Assembly (NCBI RefSeq): GCF_964199755.1
Contig: NC_133898.1
Span: forward strand, 104,026,847-104,090,846
DNA from: Larus michahellis
Taxonomy: Eukaryota; Chordata; Aves; Charadriiformes; Laridae
Reading direction: 5' to 3'
DNA: 64,000 nucleotides
Shown in pieces: positions 12,984 to 35,000 of this stretch. The notes under the pieces are model-generated. The model was not told where the DNA came from and made no database searches. It was given only the letters and a program-made list of their open reading frames with translations. The position numbers were made by a program, and so were the translations under genes. The stretch's first letter is position 1; every line of letters begins with the position of its first letter.

Positions 12984-15891
12984 TTATCTATCTCAGTAAT
13001 CTGTAAAGTTAATATACTCCTGCTTCCTCTTGCATGCAGTTCTGCATGCAGAAAAAACAGTTTTCTTGCTTAACACCCCTGTAAGGATTAATAAGCAATG
13101 TTTTAGGCAAGAAAAAAAAATCTTGACGTGAGAAAACTCCCATTTTTATGGTCATGTATTTTTAGGTCAGGGAAGTGCTTAACTGCACACAGAAAGCCGA
13201 AGCTTTGACACCATCGAGGGGTGGGGTTTATGTACTGTGCAGCTGTATGAGGTTTAGCTTCAGGACAGTGGGTGGCCGTTTCACATGGCTTCTGCTGCCT
13301 GTCCCCCGCTGCAGACACCTGGGCACCTCTGGCGTCTCTGAGGAAATGGTTTGTGCTCACTGATGTCCCGTTTCCAAGACTGGCTTATGCTGAGAAGAAC
13401 GTAAGCTTTATTTTATTGCTCAGGAGATAAGGGGACCACACGTTCACTGGTTTTTCTACACCTTCTTTGTCCCAGCTGTCGTAATGCCTGTGGAGCCTTG
13501 TCTACTGTGATGTAATTCTTGACAACAGACAGCACTTAAAAAAAGTTTAAAACTTTAATCTGTGCTTTGTTGATCTCTGTCACATGTGTGATGCCAACTA
13601 GCTATTTTGAGTTACTTTAACAATGATAAATGTTTAAGATGATAGCCACTATGAAACTGGCATAAAACGCTCAGTAGATGTCTTTTGCTGTGGCTTACGG
13701 GTATGACTGTGGAAGAAACTCTAAAGACAGTATGGCTGGTGTTTAAATTAGATTGTTCAGATCTATGGGATCTTTAATAGATGCAGCACGTCAGTATGCA
13801 ACGGTAAAGCACAGGAGAGGGTAGCGATGGATGTATTGCAGACCCCTGCGCGTCAGATGACACAGAATTTCAGAAAGTAGAAGACAAACAGAAGAAAGAA
13901 TTTAAAATAAAACCCAGTAACTTAGGCCCAAATAAGCTGAATCTATACTATTAACTCAGCTGTTGATAACCATGTTTTGATCACTTCATTTTGTCTTTGG
14001 AACAAACACAGGCCTGTGAAAGTGCTGTAAGAGTAAAAATACTTTTTAACTATTGATGAAGAGGATCTAAAAAGGAAAACAAAAAAACCCACCTTTAACA
14101 CTTTTGGTCTGAATAACCTTATAATGGTTATATTATAATATATATTATAATATATAATATTATTATAATATATATATAATATTAAGGTTATAATATAACC
14201 TTAAAAAAACCAAATACTGAAGGAACAGTCTAAGCATCGATAGGCTGCGTTCAACTTAACTATTTCACAGCCTGATTTCTGAAAACAACCTGCACTGTAT
14301 ATTATTGTTGAGGGATTGAATGCTGTTAAATAGCCAGAAGCTTTTCTTCCTCTTGTTAAACTTCACGAGGATCTAAAACATATGAAAAGAGACTAGTTAT
14401 TGCTAAAATGGAATTTCAGAATGAATCTCACCAAAGTCTTTTCACAGTCTCAAAGCTGAAACATTAATTGTGTTAAAAGCACCCTCTGGAGTGCCAGCTG
14501 TGTGGATAAAACGCAGCGACAGCATCTCGTAGCTGCTGAAGGCTGGAAGAAGAGCGGGGCCAGGTTCCCTGCAGCCTGCACACACTCAAGGTGTTTAGCC
14601 CCGTGGAGCTCCAGAGCTGCAGCTGAGCAGGAGGAGCCTGGCATGAAGAGGTCCCACCTTGGGCTAGTGCTGCTCGGGCTGCAACACTCAAGGAAGCGGC
14701 TGCCACGGAGGGAGCTGGGGTTGGTGGCGTCACTCTGTCCCATCCCGCACCCACCAGCTGAGCTTTGATCCGAGTTGAGACGGGGCAGGGCTGAGCCGCC
14801 GAGGCTGCCGCTCCCCTCTGTGACCACCACCCTTGGTGGAACAGAGCAAGACTGAGAGGCGGTGCGGGGAGGGGGTTGCAGAATTCCAGGCTTACCCTAA
14901 AACATGCAACTTCTGACCCGCAGCCACAAAGCACGGCAATAATAAGCAGAAATTAGGAGTGAGAGGGTGGAAGAGGAAAAAAAAAACTTAAAAAAACCCA
15001 CTCACACAAGGAATGTTAAACTTAAAGAGCGTACTATCATCCTACCCAAGAAACAACTATACTACCTGCCAGTTGAGAATCCAACTGTTTTGCTCTGGTG
15101 CTTCACAGATGATGACACAAAGCAAATTTGCAGAGCAGCAGCTGATAAAATACAATTCCCCTTTATTATCTTATCTTTGAAAAAAAAAATACACAGCAAC
15201 CTCAAACTACAGCTAGATGGTGGGAGGCAGGGTGGTTCACGGGGCAGGCGAGGGAGGGGGCTTTGCCAGAGCTGGAGCTCATTTCTAGCCTGGGTTGTCA
15301 CCTTTGGATGGATGCGTCACTTTCCACGTCCGCAGTTACGACCTGGAGGTATGTCTGTCTCTTGGAAGTATTGTGACCTGCTTATGAATAGTGACAAATT
15401 ATTAAAAATGATAAATGGTAATGAGTATGACAGTGTGTTGTTTATGAAAATACACAGTTTATTAATGTTTTTGATTTATTGCCACGATTTGGTTTTTGTC
15501 CCCCTAAGTCTGGTTCACACGCTATGGATACAGCAGAGAAAAGCTGAAATCTCACTACATGACAAAACAACTTTAGTCTTAAAAAAAAACAAAACCCAGG
15601 AGAATGGAGGAAAGGCTAGATTTTGACGGTGTCTGACAGTTCAGCAGAAGCACAATTACAACAAGCAGTATCAGGGGAAGTCCTGATAGCGTTCATTATT
15701 GCCAAAAGAAAATGCCAATGCTACCAAAACCCACTAAATCCTCGCACCTCGCAATCAAAGATACTTGGATGCGCGTGCATTCGCATATACGCATGTGCTT
15801 GTACAGCGAAATTTTTTTTTCTTAGCTTCTGTGTGCTTTTTATGGAGGTTTGCTCACCCTGCGATTTGCCAGAAGTAGCCAGGAGGGTAGT
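12984..15891. other. Probable BAG2 3' UTR plus intergenic DNA
   Basis: On the minus strand, AATAAA hexamers (TTTATT on plus) occur at 15475-15480, 15458-15463 and 15162-15167, so the BAG2 3' UTR ends at one of these or further left (another near 13410). The rest is unassigned. The 219-codon open frame at 14967-15626 shows no domain and is not called as a gene. Confidence 0.4.
14112..14204. repeat. AT-rich palindromic tract
   Basis: A near-pure A/T block with nested inverted repeats. One is AAGGTTAT-AAT-ATAACCTT at 14184-14202; another is ATAACC...GGTTAT at 14113-14131. Able to extrude as a cruciform; no transposon ends or target duplication recognised. Confidence 0.75.
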
Positions 15892-24500
<8,609 letters not shown>

Positions 24501-24560
24501 AGGGTGGTGACACCCGGGGGGGGATTAAACCCACGGGTGACAAGTCGTTCCTGACACCTC

Positions 24561-24660
24561 GGGGTCTCCCCGCGGCCCAGAAAGCTCTTGGGGGGCAGCA
24601 GAGGCGCCGTACGGCGCCTCTGCTGCCCCCCAAGAGCTTTCTGGGCCGCGGGGAGACCCC
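24561..24660. repeat. Perfect 100-bp palindrome
   Basis: Positions 24561-24610 are the exact reverse complement of 24611-24660: 50-base arms, no spacer, no mismatch, GC-rich, with the axis inside CCGT|ACGG. The match stops at both outer ends (24560 c, 24661 a). It lies between the BAG2 promoter and a CR1 insertion. It could be a real cruciform-forming sequence or a fold-back artefact of assembly. Confidence 0.97.
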
Positions 24661-24689
24661 ATGTACTGTCCCCCATCCCAGCAAAACCT

Positions 24690-25376
24690 GGACCAGCCAG
24701 ACGTACCTCAGATTAGGGGCTGACCTGTTGGAAAGCGGCTCTGCAGTGAAGGATCTGGGAGGCCTGGTGGACAACAGGTTGACCATGAGGGAGCCCTTGT
24801 GGTCGAGAAGGCCCACAGTCTCCTGGGGCGCATTTAAGAAGATCGTGGCCAGCACGCGGAGGGAGGTCATCTTCCCCCTTTAATCGGGCTCGGTGAGGAC
24901 ACATCTGGAGTACTGTGTCCAGTTCTAGGCTCCCCAGTTCAAGAAAGACAGGGAACTACTGGGGAGAGTGCAGTGGAAGGCTACAAAGATCAAGGGAAGG
25001 AACCACCTCTCATATGAGGAAAGGCTGAGAGACCTGGGTCTGTTTGGCCTGGAGAAGAGAAGACTGAGAGGGGATCTCATCAATGCTTATCAATATCTAA
25101 AGGCCGGGTGTCAAGAGGATGGGGCCAGGCTCTTCAGCGGAGCCCAGCAACAGGACAAGGGGCAATGGGCACAAGCTGGAACACAGGAACATGAGGAAAA
25201 ACTTTCCTTTGAGGGTTCCAGAGCCCTGGAACAGGCTGCCCAGAGAGGTTGCAGAGTCTCCTTCTCTGGAGATATTCGAACCCAGCGTGCTCTAGGTGAA
25301 CCTGCTTTGGCAGGGAGGTTGGACTAGATGACCTCTGAAGGTCCCTTCCAACCCCCTACCATTCTGTGATTCCGTG
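24690..25376 (+). mobile_element. CR1 LINE, 5'-truncated
   Basis: Contains decayed CR1 ORF2 pieces ([40 protein letters not shown]) with frameshifts. The 3' UTR has ggttggactagatgacctc, ggtcccttccaacccc and attctgtgattc at the end. Transcribed away from BAG2; the mirror image of the CR1 at 23310-23885. Confidence 0.92.
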
Positions 25377-28300
25377 TAAACCAGACACTAAGGGAAGAGG
25401 AACAAGTTTTTCAATATCTGTATTAACTCAGTTCGAGGTGGTAGCAGCTAGTATGAGGATGTGCCTCCCAGAAATGTTCTGTGTGGCTGGTTCATTGGCT
25501 TGCTCTTTCATTAAAGAAAGCAAGCAGTCCCACCACCACCCCACTGTTATTTTTATATAAAGCTATTCAAAAAGTGAGCTACAAAGCTGAAACATCTGAA
25601 AACGCAAGAAATAGGAGGAGGAAAACAAGAAACGCTTTAAAGATCCATAAGCCTGTTTGAGGGGTGAGAAAATTTGGAGAAAAGTTAAGCCAGAGACAGC
25701 CCTTACTGTAAGCAGAACCTGAACAGAATTCCTAAAACTAAGATACTTGAGATATTGCCACTGATCACACATCTTACTGGTGCCAACTGTAAGACACCCC
25801 TGACCACCTGCAGAAAAGAAGCTGTTCCACCAGCTGTCACTGTCCACGATACAAAAAGGTTTACTGAAAAGTGCTCAATGTTCTCTTTCTATGCCAGGAA
25901 GAAAAAATATATCTATCTATTTCATGGTAGCCAAGGTAGCGGATCTACATCTGGTAATTACTTGTTCCAAGATTGTATTTAATTTGACCATACAAAGTGG
26001 TGCCTTCTCTCTCGCAAGTGCCCACCGTACCAACTGCGCCAACAACTCACACAGAATCTCTCATGCTTCAGGTTCCTGCTGGAAGCGTTGGTTCCGGCAA
26101 TTGAAGTCACACATAGGCTTCACTTGCCTCTACAGTGAGTATTTAAAAAGGAATTTGCTTATCCCAAAAGTCCAGGTTTGGGCAAATACCCATGTCTCTA
26201 ACAGACCAATTTTTGGCACCCAGCGAAGAGGGATTCTGTTGCACAGGGATACTGTTTTGTACACTTATCCCGCTGTGATTCAAAATAGCTGTTTTCTCAG
26301 GCTCGTCCACTCAGAATGATATCATGTCCCAAATGCTCTCGTTAAATTAATTGCCCGAGTTTTGTTTTATGTAGTTGGATAAGTAAGGCTCATTGCCTGT
26401 GAGCTCATGGAAATAACTTCATTTGAACAATTGTTCCATCCATCTCTCTACGGTCTTTGTAGAAGATAATTAAAAACCGCTTCCCACCCCAAGCAGAAAC
26501 CATTTGTAGCCAGGACACGCAGTTTGCAACCGTTTTTTTTCCTAGGATCCTTCTATTCTTCCCAAGCCAATTTATTAAGTATCAAATAGATTTGGTTTAA
26601 AAAGCAGAAATCAAAATAGCTGCACAGCTATGAACATTTTTTTCCTTGCACAGGGTTTTAATTCCACGCAGGTAGAAGCTGCAATGAACCACAGGCACAG
26701 AACAGCTGTAGCTGTGTCCAAACGTATCCCATATGAGACTTACCCTTTTTAGCAGCAAAATGTCATTTTACCCTAGAAGTGAGAATAGCACAAACCCTGG
26801 AACCAAAACACAGGTTTATAAGCAAAAATGGTCTTTGAGGACAAGCCTCAACATTACTGCCTGTGCAACCTGGGATATTTTCCCATTTAGAAACTTGGAA
26901 GGACCATGAAAACAGCTTTCCCTCTCTCTAGAAGGGTAGATTGCCCTGTTCCCTCTATTTCTTGCTGAGGTATGTAAAGGGGCACTTGTCACCACTTTTC
27001 TAAAATAATAGATGGCTGGAAAGATAGGAGTCCATCTCTGGAGGAAGGGAAGTGACTCACAGATGAATTAGGAGAAGTCTGGGGACACAAAAATCATGAG
27101 GGCCTTTGAGGCCTCAATGCAACAGAAGGAGGAAACAAAGCACAGATTTCATCCTCCACCTTGCGGTCTGTGGTGAAGAACAGTGATGGCCAAGTTCAGG
27201 ACTGCCAGTGCTGCCATGCCAATATCTCCCTCTCCTCATCTTCTCCACAGCTGTGTTCATGTGATGGACTCCAGAGCCCTGCTCTGGCTATGCGCACCAG
27301 AGAGAACACGAGGAGAAGGTGTGTATCTCATGGTTTCTGCACTCCTGCCTCAGCAATGAAGCCGCTGTCTGTCTCTTGTTTAAACTACAGCATCGTAAAA
27401 AACGTGTGCAAATTGCAAAACAGAGCAAAGTACAGAAGGGTCTCATTGACGCGCACAAGGTCCCTTGAGGTAGCAGAAAAAGCAACTTTCCTAGGTCTCA
27501 GACATCTGATGTATCTGTAGAAGTCCCAGAGCCAGGGAGATGATCTACGCTAAAAGCAACACCAATAGCCACATTGCTAAATAGCACCTTAGTTCCAGCT
27601 TTGCCTTATTCCAAACCCTGATTTATACCTTGTCATGTACCCTAACATTTATACATGAGCTGTCATGGAATGGGATCAAAGAGAAAGTCCACACCCAAGA
27701 AACGCCATGCCAGATTATTTTCCTCCCTTCACCTACAGGAATTATTTTTTCCTTCCTTCACCTACATCTTCATCTGAAGAACCTTCTTTATACGCAGGTG
27801 TTATGGAAACACAACAGTTCCTATACATACCAGAAGGATGCAACCATGGCTTGGGCCAGCCAACCAAAGCCGGCTTGCAGTCTCCCCAGCAGCGTGACAG
27901 CAGCAAAGATGGGCCAACATGGGTTTCTAAGGTGTGTTTTCAATCAAAATACATATCACAGTAGGCTGCCCCCTCACTCAGCGCCTGCTGAACCTGTGCT
28001 ACTGTGTCTTTGCTGCTATTGTTACCAATGCTAATTAAAGCTAGCCCTGGGTTTGCCTATACATGTCGCAGTCATTTGACTGTGTAGGCAAGCCCTGAGG
28101 TCCCAAGCCTGTTAAAAGTCTGAATGAAGTCCTCTATCTCAGAAGCAATCTGAAAGCTGGTATGACCATTTTGGGGCACGCAGCAGTTCATTTTCACAGA
28201 GAAGAAAACTGCCTAGTAAATGAGCCAATGAATTCTGTACAGCTGCAGATGCTCAGACAATTGTCAAAGAAGCTCTGAGCGCAAAAAAAAAAAAAACCAA

Positions 28301-30930
28301 CACAAAACCAAAACACAAACCAAAAACAAGCAGAAGGGCTCCTAAAAATTAGGATACTGTAGTCAGTGAAAGTAAGCTTGCACAGATTTGCAAAGGGAAT
28401 TTTACATCAAATTTCCATGCATGCAGAGCTTTGCTGTCCGAGGGCACGCTTTGCCTGTACTTGCCACTTGCAATAAATTTCCTGACTTGTTTACATCCAC
28501 CTTTATAATATCTTGTACCATATTATTTGATGCAGATTCTTACAACTGAGCTCTAAACCACTTGAATTAAGAATTTCCACAGGAAACTTGAGGAGGTTTA
28601 GAAGCGTCAAAGAAATATGCAGATGCAGACTTTATTAAAGCTACTTAGCTGGAAAGAATTGCCAGAAAGTATCTTTGTGCTAATGTCAGCCAATTTTTCT
28701 AAATTAATTTTGAAACAATTCATCATCCATCCTCCTCACCTCCTTCCAATTTACAGCAGTCATTGTAAACATTGCTAGGACAGCACAAGCAGATGATGGA
28801 ACACTTTCCTTTTAAGAAAGAAAACGGCGTAACTTCATACCTCTATAAACTTCACCATATTTGGTAAAGATTCGGTGAAGGTTTGCATTCTGTGGCTGCT
28901 ATAGGAACAGTAGCGGTCATTTCTGTATACCTTGAAGAGCTAAGAAAATTAACCCATCACCCAAAACCACATACAAAGCAAGTACTTTACAATAGGATAA
29001 TTTATATTTTTTAATTCTTTTTTTTAATATTATTAAACTACAGAAGCAACCAAGTAGGCATGATGTTTTAGTGCTCCAGTGACTTTCATCACAGTTGCAC
29101 AGACTTATTTGGCATCTCATCTTGTCTCTAAATATGACCAAAAGAGGGTTTTTGTTTGGTATGAAAGAATATGGTGCAGAAGGCACCAAACAGATAAAAG
29201 CCTTGTACCAATCTCGACTTGTCACAATTTCAGTTTTGTAAAAAGCTTAACACATGCACCATAAAGAAATTAAGAGCAGTAAAATGGTGGTAGTGAGGTG
29301 GAGATTAGATTTTTTTTCCTCACTAAAGAGAAATAGGAAAAATCACCACAGGATTACTTTAGATTAATGAAGGGTGAACTCGATCACCACCACAAAAGCA
29401 AATTCTCTTAAAAAGGGCAGGACAAATCACTTCTAGTACAAACATAAAGGATGCTGGGCAAGCTCTTTTTAACAGATGAACTGTGCTTGTAAATGCAGAC
29501 AAATCTCTCAGCAGCATACGCAAGGCAAACCTCAAGAATTTCAGCCAGTTAAACAAGATCCCCAGCCAGAAACATTAAGTTCTGAAACGCGACCATTTAC
29601 AAGACACCTCTTCCAGCTGAAGAACAAGGTGCAGTACCACAAGCTGTTGGTGAGTAACAAGTCACACGTCTGTACATGCCATGTTTTAAGAATACAATTT
29701 TCTCTCCTCTTCTGGAAACTGAAGGATCACAAGCCAGTGATGGCAGAAAAATTTGCAAAGAAAAATTTCAGAGAGTTAAGAGAACCTCAAAGAGGCCAAA
29801 GAAAATGAGGAAGAATTTTAAGACATCGATAATTCTGGAGGCTACTTTTAACATAAAAAGAATACAGAGACTAGAACTCTATTTAGCTGTTTTCATAAAA
29901 GCCATAGCAGCAGTGTCTGGGATTTGCTACTTGTTTTGGTAAGCAGATGCGGAGGCCAATACAATGTGTTTAATAACTGGAACTCCAAGTACAGACAATG
30001 TGTGTGCACACATGGCTTTTGTTTGTTTGTTTTTAATGTAACCAATTAAGTCATGGCCCGTCAGGTACAAGCAAACTTTACATTTATGACAAAATAAAGT
30101 GTTATGAGGAATAAAGCACATGATCAAAATCCAACATAGCAGACTCTGGAGAAGACCATCTACCCAGGTTTTAAACATTGGTTGAGCCAAGCAAAGAACT
30201 TTCTCAAGCTGAAACATCTTTTCATTATGAAAGAAATTTGCAACTTTAGGGTCTGCACTGGAAAAAAAAAAAAACAAAAAAAAACCAACAACTGCCCAAA
30301 AGCCTCTGTACCTTGGACTGAGATGTTTTTGAGGATGAAAATTTTCTGTCTCATTCCACCCTTTGTTAGAAGAACTTGATGTGAAAAATTGTGGAACTGA
30401 TTCAGCTTGTGAGTCAGTAGCTAAAGGCAACTTAAAAATCTTCCAGAAAAGGGCTTCCTCAGGAGCACTATGAGCTATACACCCAGATTTGAACAGGAGA
30501 GCAATTAATCTGAGATTTGCAGTAAGAAATCAAGCAGCAGGCACAAGGGGTCCCGCTTACTCTGTGACACTCAGGTGTCAGAGTCAAATGCACTGGAAGC
30601 GTTCTGGTGTTTGAACAGCTTCTTCAAGTTGTATGATTGCTAATGGGCGCCGAGATAACTCATTAGATTCTTCATTAATTTCTATTTGTTTCAGAGATGG
30701 CAATTACATCAGAACCATGATTGGAAATCAACCAGTGCCAGTTTCCCAGCTTTTCTGACCATGATGACACACAGCTGTAGTTATTCTGACTCTTTGGAAT
30801 CAAGAGACTGAGAAAAACCTAGCCTTTCCCATGTTTTACTCTCCACAAAAAGTATTTAGATCTACATTTAAAAATATTAGATCTACAGCAGTTAGAGACA
30901 AACTCACAGGCTAATGAGTAATAATTAAAA
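25377..30930. other. Intergenic DNA between BAG2 promoter and ZNF451 3' end
   Basis: No coding region supported. Only A-rich simple stretches (about 28281-28330, 30261-30290) are visible. Open frames here are short, overlapping and without recognisable domains. Confidence 0.6.
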
Positions 30931-32042
30931 AAAAAAAAAAAACAAGCTGGCATTTTATTACATTGAGATTTCTTACTGATCGACAGCAATCATTAACTGA
31001 AGTATAATAGGCTGGTAAAGCTGGACAGCTTGCATAGGTATTTTTAAACAGAGGAACTGAGAAAGGTGGCATAGATAACAATTTTAAACACAGAAATAAT
31101 TGTTCATCTTAAAATAAGGACAGTACAAAAATAATTAACACATTTACATTCATTTATCCAAGGCCACCTCTTCATGAACAGAAGGGAGCAAAGATGCTAG
31201 TATATAGGAATAATGCAGCTTAAATTCTCCACATCTATTCCAAACAGGAACTAGAACGTTTATTTAGCTTCTACTCCCTTAAAAAGTTGTTCCAGCCTCA
31301 GATCAGGGAGAAGAACTGAACCCATCAAACTTTAAGCTATCAAATCCAACACTCTACCATGCTACTATGGAAAAAACCACACATTTATAAAAATAAAGCT
31401 AACAAACTAACTGTACAGCCTGTGGTCCTGATTCTGACATTTGTAACAAACAGGACATAGACAAAATTATGGTCTGTGAAGTGAAACTGGCCACAGGCAA
31501 GAGTTAGGCCATATGTTCAATTTACAAACCTGGGATCTAAGCTTCTCTTTATAACAAGATTAGCTAGGCAAATCTGAGATAATTGGAGTTTACTATTTTT
31601 ATCTGTTGCAATGACCACATGAAAAAGTAAATAAAGACAATGACATTTTGTGACAGAAAAATTAAATACAAGAACCAATTTTAAAAAAAAGACAACAAGA
31701 AACCAAACAGCAACTTAGAACCCCAGAATACCTAGTAAGACCAGCCTACTAATTAGGCAACAACTTATACAGCTAGACTGGAAAGACTTAGTCATCACCC
31801 ATTAGAAACAGAATATGCAAAGGCTTAAAAAATTATTTTTATAATACACAATATATTGCAGCGGATATCCATAAACTTCAGCTGTTCAGCAGCATGACAG
31901 AGGACATCAGATTATAAATCTAACAATTTAAGATACAGACGTGTTTTTGAAGTGGTATTTCTGAACCTTTGTAAATAGATGAAGAAGCTTCCATTTTTGT
32001 GAGCAGCTCTGATGATGAGGTGTTAGTCCACTGAAGTTTCAT
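30931..32042 (-). other. ZNF451: Probable ZNF451 3' UTR
   Basis: Follows the ZNF451 stop. Minus-strand AATAAA signals (TTTATT on plus) lie at 31259-31264 and 30954-30959. The second stands just before a long T-rich run on the minus strand. Which is used is unknown. Confidence 0.45.
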
Positions 32043-32095
32043 TTACATTTCCTCAAGGCTTCTCTTGATAGCTTCTTCCAATTCTGTGTCTTCCT
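32043..32095 (-). CDS. ZNF451: ZNF451 last coding exon, UIM
   Basis: Encodes residues 1000-1015 (in-window numbering) [16 protein letters not shown] and the TAA stop at 32045-32043. It fits the ubiquitin-interacting motif pattern (acidic, Leu, Ala, Ser-Leu). Acceptor tacag before 32095. Confidence 0.94.
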
Positions 32096-35000
32096 CTGTA
32101 TAAACACAAAAAGACTGATTATAATCTCAAACTATGGTTGATAACTAGTCATAAACACAACCACATTAATATTACTACATAAAGCAACAAATTACTTCTG
32201 TGGGCAATGACAGTAGACTGCAAAAAGGCAGAGAAACAGAATGATTTCCCTCCTTTTCTCTTATGCTATCTTTTCAACACTTCAAAATACAGGAACAACC
32301 TCTACAACCTTCCACTGTATTAACTAGGGACAGACCAATGATTAGTTTCAGAGTATAACGCAACAACATATTTACTGGTCAAAATAATACTAGGATTAGA
32401 ACTCATATGTATGCACCAAGAAAAATAAAGTATGAAAATGAAAAAAGACAGACACAAAACAAGCAGAGGTTTCAGTATTTTCATTCCAGTTCCTTATTAA
32501 TGGATATACCCCTGTCTACATTCTAACCTGGCAACACTGTTGTGACTCTTACTAAGAAGGCCAAATAGAGGGGGGAAAAAAATAATCATATTAACAGTAA
32601 GAATAGTCTAGATCAGGGCTGTAACATTTTTGATGGTGGAGGCAAAAGCTGCATTGCAGTCATCTGACTTGTTAACAACCTCTCTTAAACACCTTTCATA
32701 ATACTCAAAAAAAGAAACTCTGTTTCTGCATTATATTTAGGTTGCTTTGGGCACTAATTGTTCGGTGTTAGTGAATTAAATATCTTAAGTTAGACAAGGT
32801 TTATATGTACAGTAAACATTAATATCAATGGTATAGTTGGAAAAATTAAAGCAGCTTTCAGACACACTGTCACTGTTGAATTATTCATCTTCTGATTTAG
32901 GAGGACACAAGCACATCCTGTAACAAAAGCTCTTAACTCTTACAACAAAGGAAACAGAATAATTACATATATTAACGTAACAGATTTTAAAACTTTAATT
33001 ATTGTCGGGCTGTTTTATGCAAGGCCTAGATTTGGAACAGAAATAGTATCAATGAATGCTCTCTCATGTCAGCAGAGTCATACTCATTCACCTGGACCTT
33101 CTTGCAACATCCGATACTACTGATAAGACACGTTTCTGAAAGGAAAGCATTCCATGGTCACAGAAACAAAAAAGAATTTTTGCAATCGAAATAAAGCCAA
33201 AAGCCATTTGCATATAACTGCTTGCATTAAAATATGTTGTCAATTAGCCACTAAGCGTGTGCAAGAATCAAGAATAAGGTCCAAACTGTGACTCAGTTGC
33301 TAGTGGCATGCAGTGACCTGGACTGTCCTCTATTCCCTGGAGCTGCTGAAGCAGCTTTTTCTGCCTCCTACACTTGCTTTTCGCTTTCTCCTCTTCCAGC
33401 AGTTGCTAGTGCTTTTTCCTTTTTACCCCTTTCTGGGGCTGATTTTGCCTTCTCACTCCCTTTTACCCTGTGACAGAACTGCGATTAATCACGCAGGCAG
33501 CCAGTGAAGGCAGCTGAAGCCAGGCTGCTTCATAAGGTCAGATGTCTTCAGCAGCACCAGAACTGACACCTCCTGTATGTACTAAATGCCACTGCTATCC
33601 CTGGTGGCAATACCCAGTGCTAGGGGGACCTGAGCGTGGCAAACTTTCAGTACTGTAGATGAAGATGTGGGACATTTAGTAAGAGTTGGTAAATATGTAA
33701 CTGAATAAATTCTGGGAATGTAAGATTCAGTTTGATCGCTGACCTTATACAAATTATTATTTGTTTTAGCTGGTTTTATTTCCATCAGGTAGGAGGGCAG
33801 ATTCAAGCCTTTAAACAATAAATTCTTTTCAAAGTTCACTGTAGTCTGTCACCAAAAATTAATGACTGCATTGTATGAACACCACCACTAAGCACAACAG
33901 CAAAAGGATGAAAACAATTTCAAATAAGGCAAGATATGATGTGAGCAGACAGCTGTACTGCTGATTAAAACTTGTGCATGAATCTACAGCTTTTTTAGGA
34001 GGCCAGAGTGCTTTGTTGAGATAGAGTACCTTATTTTGAACTACTTATTCAGAAGTTCAACTATTTAGTTGTTCTACTCTGAGTCAACACAGTCACATTA
34101 AACTGGTACAAAGTGAGCTCAGTCAACTCTTTAATTGCACAATACCCTGTGGTGCACGAATAAAGCAGATTTTGAGTCTGCTGGCATACTTTTCAGGTTA
34201 GGAAATTAGTTTTTATTTATAACTCATCACAGCGTTCTTAACTACTCAAGATTGCCCAGCATATTTTAGAGAGTATTCCTAAAAGGTGACTTCCCATAAA
34301 ACTGATTATAAGTTTAATTTCTATATTTTCCATAATTAATAGCACTCTTGAACACAGAATAGTAAAAATTAACAGACCTTCCTGCTTCTTTGTTTCTTCT
34401 AAGCTCCTCTTCACTGTTAGTTTGATATCTTCATCCTCTTCACTATCTGAACCTTAAGTGTACAAATGAAACATAAATTACACATTGCTTCTAATAAATT
34501 TAACAGTCCCCTCTTGCACTTCTCTTACTGTAACATCATCGTAGGTTGAATTTGAAGAAATACACTTGTTATGATGTGAAAATCAAGATAAAAATGCATT
34601 ATAGTGGTAGTTTAAGACAGTAACTCAAGAGACAGTTATTTTTCAGCTGCCTTCTTCCCTTTCTCCCCAAAATCTAGAGGCAGACTGCTTCAATTTTATA
34701 TTAAAGCAGTAATAAGAAATAACAGGTGCAGAAGCTACTGTTAGTGTCTACTGCATTTGCTTTTTTGTAATATTAATTTTTTATTTTTTTAAAAAGAGAG
34801 TACTCACTTTCTACAAAATGTAGCAAGGATTTAATTATGGAAAAAAGTGCTATAGCGTGTGTCTGCCTACACATGGTCTTAGCTGTATTTTGTTGCCCAA
34901 ATACACCATTTGAACAGTGGAGTGCTGTTAACTCAACTGAGCTGTGTAATTCAGCAAATGTTGTTCAAGTCTCACAGAAGGAAAACGAGTCGATACACTT

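Noticed and set aside
14473-14934. 153-codon minus-strand open frame rich in Ala, Ser and Pro
   Set aside because: GC-rich block with open frames in several registers; no domain or homologue recognised.
14967-15626. 219-codon plus-strand open frame
   Set aside because: Longest unexplained frame, but no recognisable domain, low-complexity Lys/Arg patches, and it lies antisense to the likely BAG2 3' UTR. Most simply chance.
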